Source of the DNA: Tubiluchus corallicola
Lineage: Eukaryota > Priapulida > Priapulimorpha > Priapulimorphida > Tubiluchidae
NCBI GenBank assembly: GCA_030141605.1
Contig: JAQGDQ010000301.1
Span: 62,001-126,000, forward strand
DNA length: 64,000 bases
Direction: 5' to 3'
In this document: piece by piece, positions 37,003 to 50,039 of the stretch
Layout of the letters: each line of letters opens with the position of its first letter
Numbering within the stretch: position 1 is the first letter of the stretch
Program-made: the position numbers and the translations under genes
Notes under the pieces: generated by a model
The model's input: the letters and a program-made list of their open reading frames with translations, nothing else
Told to the model about the DNA's origin: nothing
The model's database searches: none

Positions 37003-40000
37003 TAACATTATTGATTACTGTACGGTTTTTGTATGCATAATTATGGCGTACCGTTAAATTAAAATATTTGCAGATAATGATAGTCCTGCGCAAACGTTCA
37101 CATTTTATGCATTTTGTGTCTTTTATTTAGATCTTTCATTTCGTAAGTAGAATTTATGCAGTTCGTTTATTGTTTAATTGTTTTTGGCCTTTTGTGTGAT
37201 CATATAAAATGATGGTGTAGAAAGTGATGGAACCGTTTACTAAGCTACCATAATGATAATTCAGTAATTATAATAGTAATAGTTTATTACGAAGGGGATA
37301 CAAGACACACTCATAACAGCACAGTGAATTATATAATGTTCTCTCCAAGCTAATTTTCGATCGGATTATCAATGATCGATGGAATACCTAAGTATAAAAT
37401 AGCTGGAGTGGTTTCATATTTCAGATGCCCAGATGCTCTCTCGTTCGTGTCCTCGCAAACTTTTTGATGCTTCAGCCTCCATGCTAGTATCTCTGCTCTT
37501 GGATCCCTGCCAAGGGCTGCAGTCGAATGTAAACCCTAAACTTCACTACATCTCATAGTTGGTTTAAAGTGAATTCCTAACATTTTGGTGGGAAAACTCC
37601 GCCGAAACGACGTCTTAAAGAATCTAACTTTTCTTCAAATTTCCGTCAGATACTTCATTTTACAAGACAGGCTCACTTTGCAATAACAAAAACTCGTTGT
37701 TCTAACTTGTTGCTCCTGAAAGAACACACACACAATTAAGATTCCCCTCCTATAATTAATACTGTGTTATAAAGACAGATTTTAATAAAAAATTATCCAT
37801 AAAAATATTCATTAATTTTTCATTTTAGGTCTATCAGTCAATTATTCACTTCAGTTCTATACATCCTACTTTAAATATTATGTATCTGAAATTTAACTAG
37901 TTCAAGAATTATTATTTAAATATTAAAATATAATGTTAAACAACTATTTCTCCATCTTACACTCCATCTTATAATTTAAGTTCAAAAACTTACATAAAAT
38001 TTTGTACACGTGAATTAGGCAGTTAATGTACTATTTAAGTAACCACGATATGCTAATTAAGTTAATTGAATCAAGTTAAATTTATAAATTCATTTTTATA
38101 AATATATATTATATATTTATATATTATTTTTATAAAAATTAATGTGCAACTTATTTATTTACATTTTTTGTACATTTTAACCGAATAAACTACTAATGTA
38201 TACAACTATGACTGAACTTGATGTTTTCATGGGAGTAAGTGTTTGAGCATTCTTGGTCCTTACTTGGGTGAAATGGTTATACATGCTACACATAATTATG
38301 CTAAGCTCTTCTTATCAATTTCTGAATATCAGTATAAACTTGCGAGTCAAGACTGCCAAATTTACATGCCATCGTTAAATGAGGAAGATTGGGAATATAT
38401 GTAAATCTATTTATTCATTTGATGTATTTGGATTAAGTCAGTGCGAAGTTTGGCAGTGAATGACATACACGAAGAAATTATTGCTAATGGAGAGGGCGTA
38501 CGTTTTCTTGATATGAAACCTATTTCTTAAGATAAATTAAATTTTTTCAAACACAAATAATATACTAGAACGGGACTGTAAATCTTAAGCAAGAAATCTG
38601 TTATCCTAAGTAGAGGACAAAATGACAATCATTCCACAAAAATGATAATATATTTTGAGACTGTGAGGCGTATTATGTGTAAACCATTTTTGCCATAAAC
38701 ACAAAATTTAAGTAATTTATGATCCGGAATTAGTTGAACAAATGCCACATGACTACTTATCAACTACTAGTCAATTAGCTAAGTGACTAACCAGCCAATC
38801 AGTCAGCTAAACTAACAATCGACCAACTGCTTGGCAACTAGGAAAGCATTAGACTAGCCAGCCTGCCAAGCAATCAGCAAATTAAGCGACTAGCTATCAA
38901 ACAACCAGTCAACAAACTACATTATTGGAGCTTTTTCATCATAGCAGATGTGAGTTTTCTAATTTGATATCGCTTTCAACTGTGAGAGTCAAATGCTTAA
39001 AGGAATATAGGATTCAAGTTGCACGTGTTTTGGCATTTCTAATATAATAAATGGAATACCTGTATCATTCTCAGAAACTCCTATGTAGGAAAATGGGCAC
39101 CGTACCTGAATCATGATAGGATGTCGGATGCGACGTGGCACACACCTTCGAAATCAGTGTTGGCACAGCGAGAAACTTTAAATTTCTAGCCATGTGGAGG
39201 TGTAATTGTTGTCAATGTTCTACAGTAGTGTTGTACATTAATTTTTTGCGTTCACAAACAGACCTGTGCAACATGCCCACGGAATATTCTGCTTTTAAAA
39301 AATTCAGTATGTTCAATTGTTATGTCAACCTTACCTACCCTCGCCATCCAATAATAGTTTCTAAGCTAATAATTAATAAACACTTAATTAATAAACGCTG
39401 TTCACAATTTGTAGGATCACTTCTCAGTAATATACAACACGTTTATTGGCACGACTACTTACAGGGACTCATACTTAGTCTCTATTATAAATTCGAAATC
39501 AGCAACAACTAGTTAGTCAGCTAGTCAAGCACTAGTAAGAAGTTAAAAATGAATGCGAAAACGAGCAGGATTTAATTTTATAATGAAGCGGAACTATTAA
39601 AATAAGCGAAAGTATGATAAGGAATTTTGAATTATGTATGTAACAGGTTAGCTTGCAACAACAGCAGACATGGTTACAATTTTGTATCAAAACGAATTAT
39701 AGAAAAGCGGTCTGTACAACCAGAATTGTTCATCTGCACATATATGCATGTCAACTCTACAGTGGTTTGTACTTCTGTGAAAGTCTATGAATTAAATATC
39801 GATACTTTAAATTAATAATTTTGAAGGTAGTGGTCATGAGTAAGTTCTGCTGAAATGTTCCGAAGGAATGGTCGAAGTAAGTACAGTTAGTAAACTAAGC
39901 TGAATCCACCTTAAAATTAAAGTAGGTTTGCTGATTTTGCGCAATGCAGACATACGCCATGTTTTGCCTTGAAAATATTTCTCCGTAACTGCGTCTTACT

Positions 40001-43000
40001 GTAATTAGTGCCCGTTGTTACGATTTGTTCAGTTTTTCGTTCCTCAGTATGTTATATTTTGCTGCACTTAATTTGGTATAATTGTACCAGTGATATTGAC
40101 AAGAAGTTCATATGTATCACAGAACATGGAAGACACAGGGATTCAAATTGATCTAGGTAATGCTAATAAAAAGTACCTAGTTTTAACTTGTCCGGCTAAA
40201 TTAAAGAAAACACCGAAGAATGAAGTTAAGTTAAGGGTCTAGGGATGTACTGAAATTTATCTGCTTGACACTAACAAGTTGGTACCCTCATTGATTTTGA
40301 CTCCACTGCCTGGCAACTTTTTGCAGCTTTGATGTTTGTGTGCAATAGTACTAGTAAGTTGGCTGAACTTGAATTATAGCGTTTGCTCATTTGATGGCGC
40401 TATAAGCGTATATTTAATTAACAAAAACCTTTCTGTTATTCGCCTCTTAATAGAGCTGTGCACAATTTTCACATATGGATAGCCTTGAAATTGAATCATA
40501 AAAACCTTTTGCTATATTACACACACTTTGATTCAAGGTGATTGTTCTGCGATGCTAGCCCAGTATTTAAGAACATAAAATGGTTTAATTTATATATATA
40601 CATTTATATGCACATGAACTATGAACATATGGTTTGTGGACTGAGCTATATGAGCAAAATGATGACTCACCATATAAGTCTCCATCAATCTTTACCTACA
40701 ACAAGTTTTCTTGTGTAACCAATCAATATTCTGCATTTCCAGCCTACTTGTATAACCTTGAATAGCACCTGATAAGTGGTTTACTTTAGATGTATCAGTG
40801 GTTTCTCATTCCAAGTGCTTAGAATTCTCTGACTAATTTAAAAAAAATTCTCTGATCTAAATTTATATCTGTTAGTTTTATATCTGTCAACCGTGACATT
40901 TTGATTTTCGCAGTCAGCTTCACAAACTTGATGACTTGGATTAGATCCACACAAATTCTTCTAGTAAGGAGTGTTTGTAGATTTAGTTGACATAAATGTT
41001 TGACAATATGGTAAGGCTTGCAATCCAAGCACCATTTTCGGGACAACCTCAATCAAACAAATATCTTTTACATAGAGAAGGTTCCAAACCAATCTTCCAT
41101 ATATTCTTCCATTGAGTGAATTTAGGGTGATTAGTGGCTAATGATTTACAGGCAGTTTTAGGGTATGGTCCCACCAGGACGACTTGTAAGGCCTCCGATT
41201 TTCCGTGATCATGGAAAACAGATGGAGTTTATGGAAATGGGCAATTGAAAAGGAAATAGCTGTGAAAAATGGAATTGGTTTGATTTCCCGGTTTTTCTGA
41301 AATTTATTGTGTACTAAAGATGAATTTGCTTCACTTGTTACCTTACGGCAAAACTAAGCAGTTTTTCAGCTTTTCTTGGCCTAGCCTAGAGTTCTAGCAA
41401 AGCGTTATGTTTTTTATACAACTTGCGCACTCAGTACCTATCTTTCACTTTGTTTTTGCATTTGCCACGAGAAATACAGTAAGTTCTTTAATGTGAACTT
41501 GTAACGAATAGCAGTGCATTTGTGGAAAAGTTTCATATGTGCAAACACCACGTGACCATGCCTTTGAAATTTTTTGTATTCATAATAAAATTAATATAAA
41601 GTCCATATAAACTCCTATACCTTTTTGGTGTCAATTCAAGTTTATTTAGTTCAACTTTTAAAATAAGTGATGAAAGTGACGTTCGGCCGAAGTAAAATAA
41701 TTTACACTATTTGACATGTGACAGCTTGGGAAGAGACCTGGCAATTTCCCGATGATATGTATAAATATGACGGTATAGTGTTTTGTGCAGGAATTAAAGG
41801 TTAGTGTTCTTATGTTATGCAAAGCCAAATGCAAATGGTGATAGACTACGTACTTCATTGATATGAGAATTATTATTTTTTGTTTACAGTCTATTGCACG
41901 TTATGTACATAATTTGATGGTAAATGTTAGTTATAGGGTCATGTAGCTTCTAATTTCTGTGAAGCCGACCTGACAATTCCTTGAAACGGAACTTGGTCAG
42001 TTTTGAAATGGAAAATTGGAGGCCCTAAAGTTGACTACCGGTGCATTTTGTCTTTTAACAAATGTAGTGAACTGATTGATTTGGGTTTTGAATTGCAATG
42101 CTATGTTTGTTTCTATAGCTTCTGCTGACAATTTGTCTCATAAATTGCCTTTTTTGTCGATGTAGTGCAGCTGAAGTTGCAGACCTCTATTGGAGTAGGC
42201 AATATTGCCTTTCATTCAATTCAACATTGATGTGTCAGTTTTTTTCATTTTAAATAGTTGCGTGAGATCGCTTTTCATTCGTCTTGTTGTAACTTTCAGT
42301 TTTTTGACAATAGCAGAGATGCTTTACTGAACACATTAGTCTTGTTGCGCTGTGCTGAACTCGTTCAAGCAGATTAATGTCCTTATTAAAGTATGGACTC
42401 TACACTGGTGAACTATGTTCCGGAAATTGTCTTACTTTGTACTTTGTAAAATACAGTTGCCAGTTTGCAGACTTGAGTGTGAGCTCTATAATAACCTGCA
42501 CTAGCTATATGCTTAAAAATGCGCACTCAACTTGCTAGATTGTTTTACCTTTTTACTATTACTATTAGATCCTAGATTTATTTCAAGTGTACGACTTGTA
42601 TTATTTTTTCTGTATTTCTCTTGTCTCATCAAGGCTAGCTGTACAGTACAGTACAGAATTTTTTACTACAGTATTTTTTAAATGTATAAAGTACTGTATT
42701 GCATTCGTACCGTATTTGTAACATTGTAAATTCTGAATAGCTATATAGGTGCTGTATAGTTACTTCTAGATATAAGTGTTTTTTAAAAGAGTTTGTTTTT
42801 TCCCGACCTGTGATCTTTCCACTCACCATCAGTAGTGAATGTGCATTGAAAGCAAATTGTCCAAAGCTGTACGAAAGAAAAAAATAAATATTATCCAAAC
42901 GATCAGTTAGTTTGTCAGCTGATCTACAGTGTTACTACACTGTTTTTAATGAGCTTTTATAGAAGACTCGTAAAAATACATGTCTTTTAAGTATATACTC

Positions 43001-43170
43001 TGAGTATAAAGTAGTCTTTTAAAAGTATCGTGACTTACAGTATTTGGTATTTCTACGGGGAAGGCATTCATCTTGTCAGTTTCAGAATTTGAATAACTAA
43101 AACTAAATAGCTGTTTAGAAATTGTAAAAAATATTGTCCACTTTTTCTTAAGACCTTCAATAACAAACAT
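37003..43170. other. Long non-coding stretch
   Basis: AT-rich with no supported exon on either strand. The frame at 39135-39512 (about 125 codons) starts with GTG, has no splice sites or family resemblance, and is probably chance. 38740-38930 holds degenerate copies of a CAACTAG/CCAGTCA word. Confidence 0.5.
38740..38930. repeat. Degenerate short-unit repeat (ACTAG / GCCAATC words)
   Basis: Words such as CAACTACTAGTCA, CAGCCAATCAGTCA, GACTAGCCAGCC and CAACCAGTCAAC recur with irregular spacing of about 10-20 bases. Similar words reappear at 39500-39530. Probably an old minisatellite. Confidence 0.4.
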
Positions 43171-43173
43171 CCA

Positions 43174-43399
43174 TGTTAAGCCGTTTAGTTGATTTTAGCC
43201 ATTCAGAACAAGATAATGACTCTGAAGACGTAGCTACTATGGATATTACTAAAACACTCTTGCACTCTCTCAATACAATTTGAAATCAAGAAGATCAACA
43301 AAATAATGATGTATGGAGTGGAACAAGAATTGCTTTAGCTCATGACAAGAAACGAGAATGTGTGAAAATTGAGACCCAAGCATTTAATTATTCATGATG
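43174..43399 (+). pseudogene. Broken reading frame, unidentified
   Basis: From ATG the frame reads MLSRLVDFSHSEQDNDSEDV and TMDITKTLLHSLNTI, then a TGA, then NQEDQQNNDVWSGTRIALAH and KKRECVKIETQAFNYS before a second TGA. The composition on both sides of the first stop is protein-like in one frame, as expected for a recently broken gene or transposon remnant. No family recognised and no splice sites needed. Confidence 0.3.
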
Positions 43400-43409
43400 G
43401 TTTTACTAG

Positions 43410-46400
43410 TAATAGGTCCTAAACATTATTGTGATGTCTGTAACAAGACCGAGTCGGTTTCTTCAGTATCAGCGGGTAAATAAGCACTTATACATTCACG
43501 TATAATTGTGACAGGCGTTATTGTTACCTACATTGCATAACTTCATAGGCCTATGTATTAAAATGCATTTGCCATTTAGAGGCCCGCAAGGCTGCAGCAA
43601 GTAAATCATTTTGTATTTGTATACACGATAAGCGCTGGCATGAACTGGCTAAGCAAGCAAGTTTATCTTAGAAAGTTCTACAAAATTAAATAGTAGACAT
43701 TTAATATCTGTGCTGCAAACCACCCGTGTCATCCATGAAAGTGAAGAATAATAGCCCCAGGATATTCCCTGAGTTTTTAAACAATATGGACTTTTAATTT
43801 GTGCAAACTGTTTGCAGCCATGTAGGCCTATTGTATTCTGTCAGAAACAAAACATGTCTACATAAATGCTGAAACTAAAAAGTTTAAATGCAGCAAAAAA
43901 TGAAAATATGAAAATGGTTTAAATTCTGAATTACTGTAACTATACAATTTTTGCATGTGTACTTACTGTCATTTTTAACTTGCTTGAAAGGAGCAACAAC
44001 CAAATGATCATATTCCTTGTTTCAGCTTTCTCGATTTAAACGAAGGTGGAGAATTTTGAATTTTTGACAACTGATAAAAATTGATCATATTGATCATCTA
44101 ATTTAACAATAATTTTGTCACAAAAAACCAAGTTTCCATAATCTTATGCAGAGTAACCTAAATTCTGTTCCATATGTTACTTATTGTTCCATTTCTTACC
44201 TTGCAAAAAATCAGCAAGTAACATGCTGGTACATGAACATTGCAAAAAAAATTTATGATTTTATTTTTGCATTGCAAAAAGTTTAGGTGCCACAACTCTT
44301 TATGTTGAAATTTTATCTATAACACAGATGATGTCAAATCTGTGAGACTGTCTTGCACAAGTATGTGGGATATATCCAGGATGCTACTTTGCATTTTATG
44401 ATGTGAAGTATAAATTTTTTATTTAAATTTTCAAAACATTTTGCCTTGACATATGGCATGCGGATCTGAGTACTATCTGAAAAGTAATTTAACTTAGAAT
44501 TTATAGCCTAAGTAATATTTTGTTTGGGGCTGCCATTTATGCTCATTCATTGATGAAGTAGGCTATCATTGAAGAACGATATATGCTGTTGCTCACTGAG
44601 CACAAGACCTTATTGTAAATTTTGATCATAGTTTGGTATCATCGTGAAATTGGTATGTGTACTTGATTTAGTACAACAGTGCTTAGTGCACTCGTTACCA
44701 CCACCGGGCGGAATTGCGCTCAAGGATGAATTCTTGTTATGTAAACTTGCCTGGTTGAGCCTTGCATTACAGCACTCAGCTTCCTTATGGCATGCTGGGA
44801 TGCTGAGTTTGGGTCATGGCCTCAAAATATACCTAACATCTGGTTTACTGTTGATTTTGTTCCTGCCCTCATTTTCGGAAGAATGGAAAATGAAACCTGA
44901 AAGCAAAGTGGATCAAATTAGGTCTAGTTCATCATGATTTTTTGTCTTCTCAATGAATGAATGTTCACCGGGTACCTGTTAAGATGGTGAGCTGTAACTG
45001 AATTTATCAAAGTCTTTCCTTTAAGACATGACACAGGCTCTGACTAATTTATTAATTAATGGCATAGTTTAAAAAAATAAAGCACAATGTTGGGAACGCA
45101 GTATTGCCATCCCAGGTTTCTTTTTGTATGGAAAATTTTGCCTTGTTTGTTTCGTTACTACAGTAGTTCCTACAGTGCAACAAAAAAATTTCTGATAAAT
45201 TGTGTACACCCAAACATATTTAAACCATATATCTTGATAACCCCAAATTTCCTGAACATTGATATTATATCTTATTGAACTCTTGTGAGTGTACGTTAAT
45301 AATTAATAGTTGCATTGTTACAAGTAAAATAAAGCTGTTTCTTTTGTCAAAGTAATTTCTTTGGTTCTCATTCCCCCGAAGTAACCTTACCCCTTAAAGG
45401 ACAAAACCAACTCTAAAATAACATTCATTGTATTTTAATATACAGTTAAAGGAAAACCGAGCAATTGATTAGACTCAATCTCATTTTAATTTACTGTCCA
45501 AAATATACATTTTCTTGCCTATAAAAGTTTGCAATTGTCTCTAATATTTGAATAACTACCTTGGAAAGTTGATTAGCAGCAACCCAACACAGCGCTCGCT
45601 TACGTCACAAACTAACCGCAGTTTGTGCAATGGTAGGCATCTGCTCTGTGCATCAAGCATGTGTGTGTAAGCGAAGATTGCTGTAACACGCTGATGTGAC
45701 GTCACGAAAATGAGCTTTACGTCACAGACGAACACTGCACAGTTCATGATCATGCTCGTCACAGTACTGCGCCTACATCACACTACCGCGTATGACAAAC
45801 AAGCGTCATTGCCAGTCTTAGTGGATTCGCTGTGCCGTGCGTAGGTTTGAATGTCTAACAAAATTTAACTGTCCGAGATAATTATTATTTAACCTAAGCT
45901 TTGCTTTAAAAAAAGCTGTTGTAGTTTTCAGTATTTTAGAGCATACTTTATTTTGAACTAATGTGTTACACAATCGTCTGGTTTTCCTTTAAAAATATTG
46001 AAATCACACACGATGTACGTGCATAAAATGTTTTTCTTAAAAATGCAATTTAAGTTATTCAAAAATCATTCTTATGGTCTGCGAAATGAACCTCACTGTG
46101 GGCATATTTAAAAAAATGACGTTAACTGGTGTGCAGCGCTAAAGCATGAGTAGCAAAATTTCACTCAAAAGTTCTTGTTTTCTAGCTGATTAAATCTCTG
46201 AGTTAAACTGGGTTTATGTAAAAATTAGTCATTGGAACAAATAGCAACAACTTTTAAGTTGTTACATTCCATTAATCTGCAACATTAATGGGGATGCTAA
46301 GTACTGTATATAATCAAATTATAGATTGTTTGTTAACTTTCAGATAGGCATGCAATTCTGCTGCATGAAGTTGGTGCCAGGCGAGTTACTTAGCTTATAG

Positions 46401-46980
46401 AGTTCACTTTTAGCTTGTTAAAATAATTACTCTGTTATTTTGTTTGGATTAACTAGCTGAGTTTCAAGATTATTGTATTACTGTTGGTAATTGTTTTTCA
46501 TTTACGATGCAGGGAGATTTATCAAAAAGCAAAAAAATGGCGTTAATTATCTCTTGTGTAACATTTTGGATTGTTTATACATGTACAGTTGATAACAGTG
46601 GCTGTAAACTGTAGAAAGTTCTCTTTGGCGGGATGTAGCCAAATGGCATCATTTTTCGTTCAAAAGTATGCAATGGTCAGGAGTTTAAAATTTTAAATTA
46701 ATTTTACTAATTATACGAGGCACTTATCACGATTTTGTTGCTGAAACTTCTTAATATTTTTCACCAATATTAAAATACGCTCAACAAGCTCGAAAGTCTT
46801 GGCTTTTCCTTTAAACAGAGTTTCACTGTTTTCTTATAAAATGTGCAGGATGTGTTGTGTCACTAGTTGTAATGTTTGTCCTTTGTGCAGTGCATTTTTT
46901 TGTTTTTTTTTGGTTATATGTTTTGTAGTAAGTTTGTATTTTAAGAGTCCACAACAAATTATTACAACAACCATAATTTG
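43410..46980. other. Non-coding, no gene seen
   Basis: AT-rich. 45590-45790 is CpG-richer with several ACGTCAC words, possibly regulatory, but nothing specific can be assigned. The open frame at 44644-44937 lacks support. Confidence 0.4.
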
Positions 46981-46981
46981 T

Positions 46982-47060
46982 GGTGAGGTTTGTGGCTGAG
47001 AGGTGGGATTCTTGCGCATTGTGTGAGAGGCGTGGGTTTGATGCTCGCGCCAAGTGTAAA
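46982..47060 (+). repeat. tRNA-derived SINE head (candidate)
   Basis: TGGCTGAGAGG (about 46993-47003) fits a Pol III A box. GGTTTGATGCT (about 47035-47045) is close to the B-box consensus GGTTCGANNCC, 32 bases later, the spacing seen in tRNAs. The surrounding sequence does not fold into a clean tRNA with a good anticodon stem, so a SINE head or tRNA relic is more likely than a working tRNA gene. Confidence 0.4.
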
Positions 47061-47169
47061 GGTTTACGCATGCTTACGTCATAGAAGGAGAATGTATATA
47101 CATCTGTGTGGCTCGAATACTGGTTCAGTGGCTCATCTTAATGTCTTAGCGTTGATAGTGAGTCAATCT

Positions 47170-49979
47170 TGAATATCGCTGAATAGCCTTGCTTTGAGTG
47201 CTTTCAGGCCTTGTTGATCTGCTTAGCCATACATGTGTACTTCTCATTTTGTAGAGAAGACTTGTCCAGTTGCCTTCAGCATGAGGTTTTTGGAATATTT
47301 TAAAAAATAAATGAAATTTCGTAGCTTATCACCAAACGCACAAGTATTTTTGTATGCCACACAAGTTAGTATGTCACCCAGTGTTAAATTAGGTCAGTAA
47401 AATTAGGTTCAGATTTTTGTGATCACTTAGACTTTCATATACCGACATTCTGAACAGTTAGGAAACCAGTTTATTCATGTCTGTTCCCCTGCTGACTGAC
47501 CTTTCTATTGATTGGTGTTGATAGACATCATTCTGTTAAGCTCACTAGACTGTGTCATCTCATGGACTGGTACAGATTCATGTGTGCTTTAGTGATGAAG
47601 CCTGGTTGATGGGGGTTGATGACCGCCTGCAATCAATGAATGAAGCCTATGCCTGCACTGCCTGGCACAGCTTCCCAATTATAGAGTTGAATCTGTTGCC
47701 AGGCTCCATCATTAATATCTAGGGCATGCGTTAATAGCATAGTGTTGGTTTGTGTGTAAGTCTGTTGTCGTCTGGAGTTGCAGTGTTATGGCGCATCAAG
47801 TGTGTTGTGACTTCATAATGGTGTTCCGACAAGTGACTTCTTGTATTCTTCACTACTTTTCTGAGCAAATATCGTCTGCTAGTGTTGACTTTCACAGAAG
47901 TTGTTGTACTTATGGAGACTCACAATTGCCTTAGAGATTTGTTGATGAGTGAATTTTTTCAACTTTGTACAACCACATTTTTTATGTTACCACTGGGACA
48001 ATGGTGGTTTAAATAGTGAGAATGAATGGACCTTTCACTAGTCATGCAGACCTGTGGAAGCCATATCTTCTTCACCTTACCGGTAGTTGTAATTCTTATA
48101 ATTGATGAAACAAATTGATTTATTGATAATTACTGTTGATTAAAAAATTTCAATTTTAGTTTTCAACTATTTTCTCTTGTCTGCTATAACCTGATTACGT
48201 AGTTCATCGTCAAGCACAAATGTTATAATAATACATGGTTAGATTTGTACTAAGTTTTAGAATGCGTTTATCTCATTAATTATCATAATCACGTTTTGCT
48301 TATGATTGCTGCGTATTAGCCTCCATTTAAGAAAGTTTCATGAGATCCTGAAGTCCCTTTCTGTAGTTTTTACTTTTTTGAAGAGTCTCAATACTGAGCA
48401 TTGATTTATTCCAACAATTTAGATTCATTCTCTGTGTTTTGTCGTATAAGATATGAAGGTAATATTCAGAATGTAAACATGTCACTGATAATAATATGGC
48501 TTACTGTTAGCAAACTTCGTTTGCTTTAGGTTCTAAATATAAGCTGGGTGTTCCAGGTTTTATTTGAAGGAGCAACAAACTCTAAAACTTGTACTTTGTT
48601 CTGATATCAAGCATGCGAGTATTTGTAGATATGCTGATGCACTTTAGGTGTTGACTGTCGACTTATGTAAAACTTCACTGAAGCAGATTGGATATATGCT
48701 GAAAGCGTTGTCCGCGTTAAACAAAGAACTCTTCTGTAATCTTAGCATTATCGTCCAGTGGTGGGTGTTGCTCACACAAGACCATAATACTAACTTTTTG
48801 AGAACCCTTTTTTTTCAGTGCTATGGGTCTTTCAGTAAAAATGCGTGCCTGAGAGTTTGTTGTAATATACTATCCGTGGACTTAATGTTAAGAACCCATT
48901 TAACTCATGTTTTTGAATGACAGTTGTTGTCCTGCCTTTCTTGCAGAATTCCGATTCACTAGTTTTGAAGTAAGTTTAGTAAATTCCACTAATGCAGGTA
49001 TTTTCTTTATCCTTTGTAAGTTACTACCCTATCAGGATTCTCTCGTCTCTTTCCTAGGCCTACTCAGTCTTAATTGTGTACTTGACTACTGGCCAGTGAC
49101 CACGTAGTGGAGGCAATGATCTACCCGTTTGTTCCCTTTATGTGCTGAGGCTTTGTAAACAAATAGCGTGTTATCTATCCGAATGCTCCTTTAGGCATAT
49201 GGCCCCATTCTTCTTAGTAAATACTGTTTAAACTCTCATTATTTTTCTTCCTGTGATTTTGTATTTGGTTCTTTCTGTCAGGCTGTGAGCATCTGACATG
49301 TAAGATTTTAATTTAGTTCGTGTGTACGCTACTGAAAGGAAGTGCTTAGCTGCAAATAAATATAGGTTGTAGAAGTAGAACTGCGTAAGTTAGTTGAGTT
49401 GGTCTCATTTCATTTCCCTGCCTCTTCCTGTGCCCTAGTTAAAGTGAGCGATCCAGGATTTAGTGTCTGCAGTTTTTGCTTCAAGTTTGAAAATTAATGT
49501 GTCTGCGTGGGCTTAATCTAGTTTCGTGTGTTTTTTCAGCTGGCAAAATGCATAACTGGTACATTATTTTTAGCAGCCGATAACTAGTCAGAATCTTATT
49601 AGTGGTCCAATTTTTTCATGTTTGATGAGTTTTCAGACAGGTATTTCGTACTATTTTAGTATCAGCAAACAAACTGAAATATAACAGTAAGCATTTGTTT
49701 CAAAGCTTTAGGTAAAGGTTAATCTTCTTCAATAAATTGCATTATGGAAGATGTTTTTGTGACTTGGTGTGTAAATGCAACAGTTGTAGCCATATAAATG
49801 CACAAATACAATCTAACATGGGCGCACATACAACTACATTGTTAGAAGAAAAAATAGTCACCGAAATAATTCTTGGTATTTTAATTTATTATAGATCATC
49901 AAGTTTCATTACTACAATGATGAAAGTTGTCTAAACTTAATTTCATGTTTAATAAATAGTTTTTCATTCTTTATTCCAG
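47170..49979. other. Non-coding, probable upstream region or intron of RXR
   Basis: No exon supported. Several short open stretches (47752-47934, 48648-49107) have no splice context. Confidence 0.4.
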
Positions 49980-50039
49980 AAACAAAAGAAATGTGTGAAA
50001 AGCTTTCAATATTTCCACCGCCATTCATAATCAAACAAG
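49980..50039 (+). CDS. Probable RXR A/B-domain exon
   Basis: A 60-base segment lies between the acceptor TTTATTCCAG and the donor CAAG|GTAAGTG. The only open frame reads TKEMCEKLSIFPPPFIIKQ and is phase 1 at both ends. That phase fits the next secure RXR exon (57827), and the joined codon becomes Glu, creating IKQE followed by [12 protein letters not shown] is a consensus SUMO-attachment motif (hydrophobic-Lys-x-Glu), of a kind found in nuclear-receptor N-terminal domains. The A/B region is poorly conserved, so membership in RXR is inferred from phase, strand and position. Confidence 0.45.

Noticed and set aside
39135-39512. 125-residue plus-strand frame
   Set aside because: GTG start, AT-biased composition, no splice sites, motifs or repeats; most likely chance.
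46823-47071. Minus-strand 82-residue frame
   Set aside because: Antisense of a T-rich stretch and of the SINE-like head; no coding evidence.
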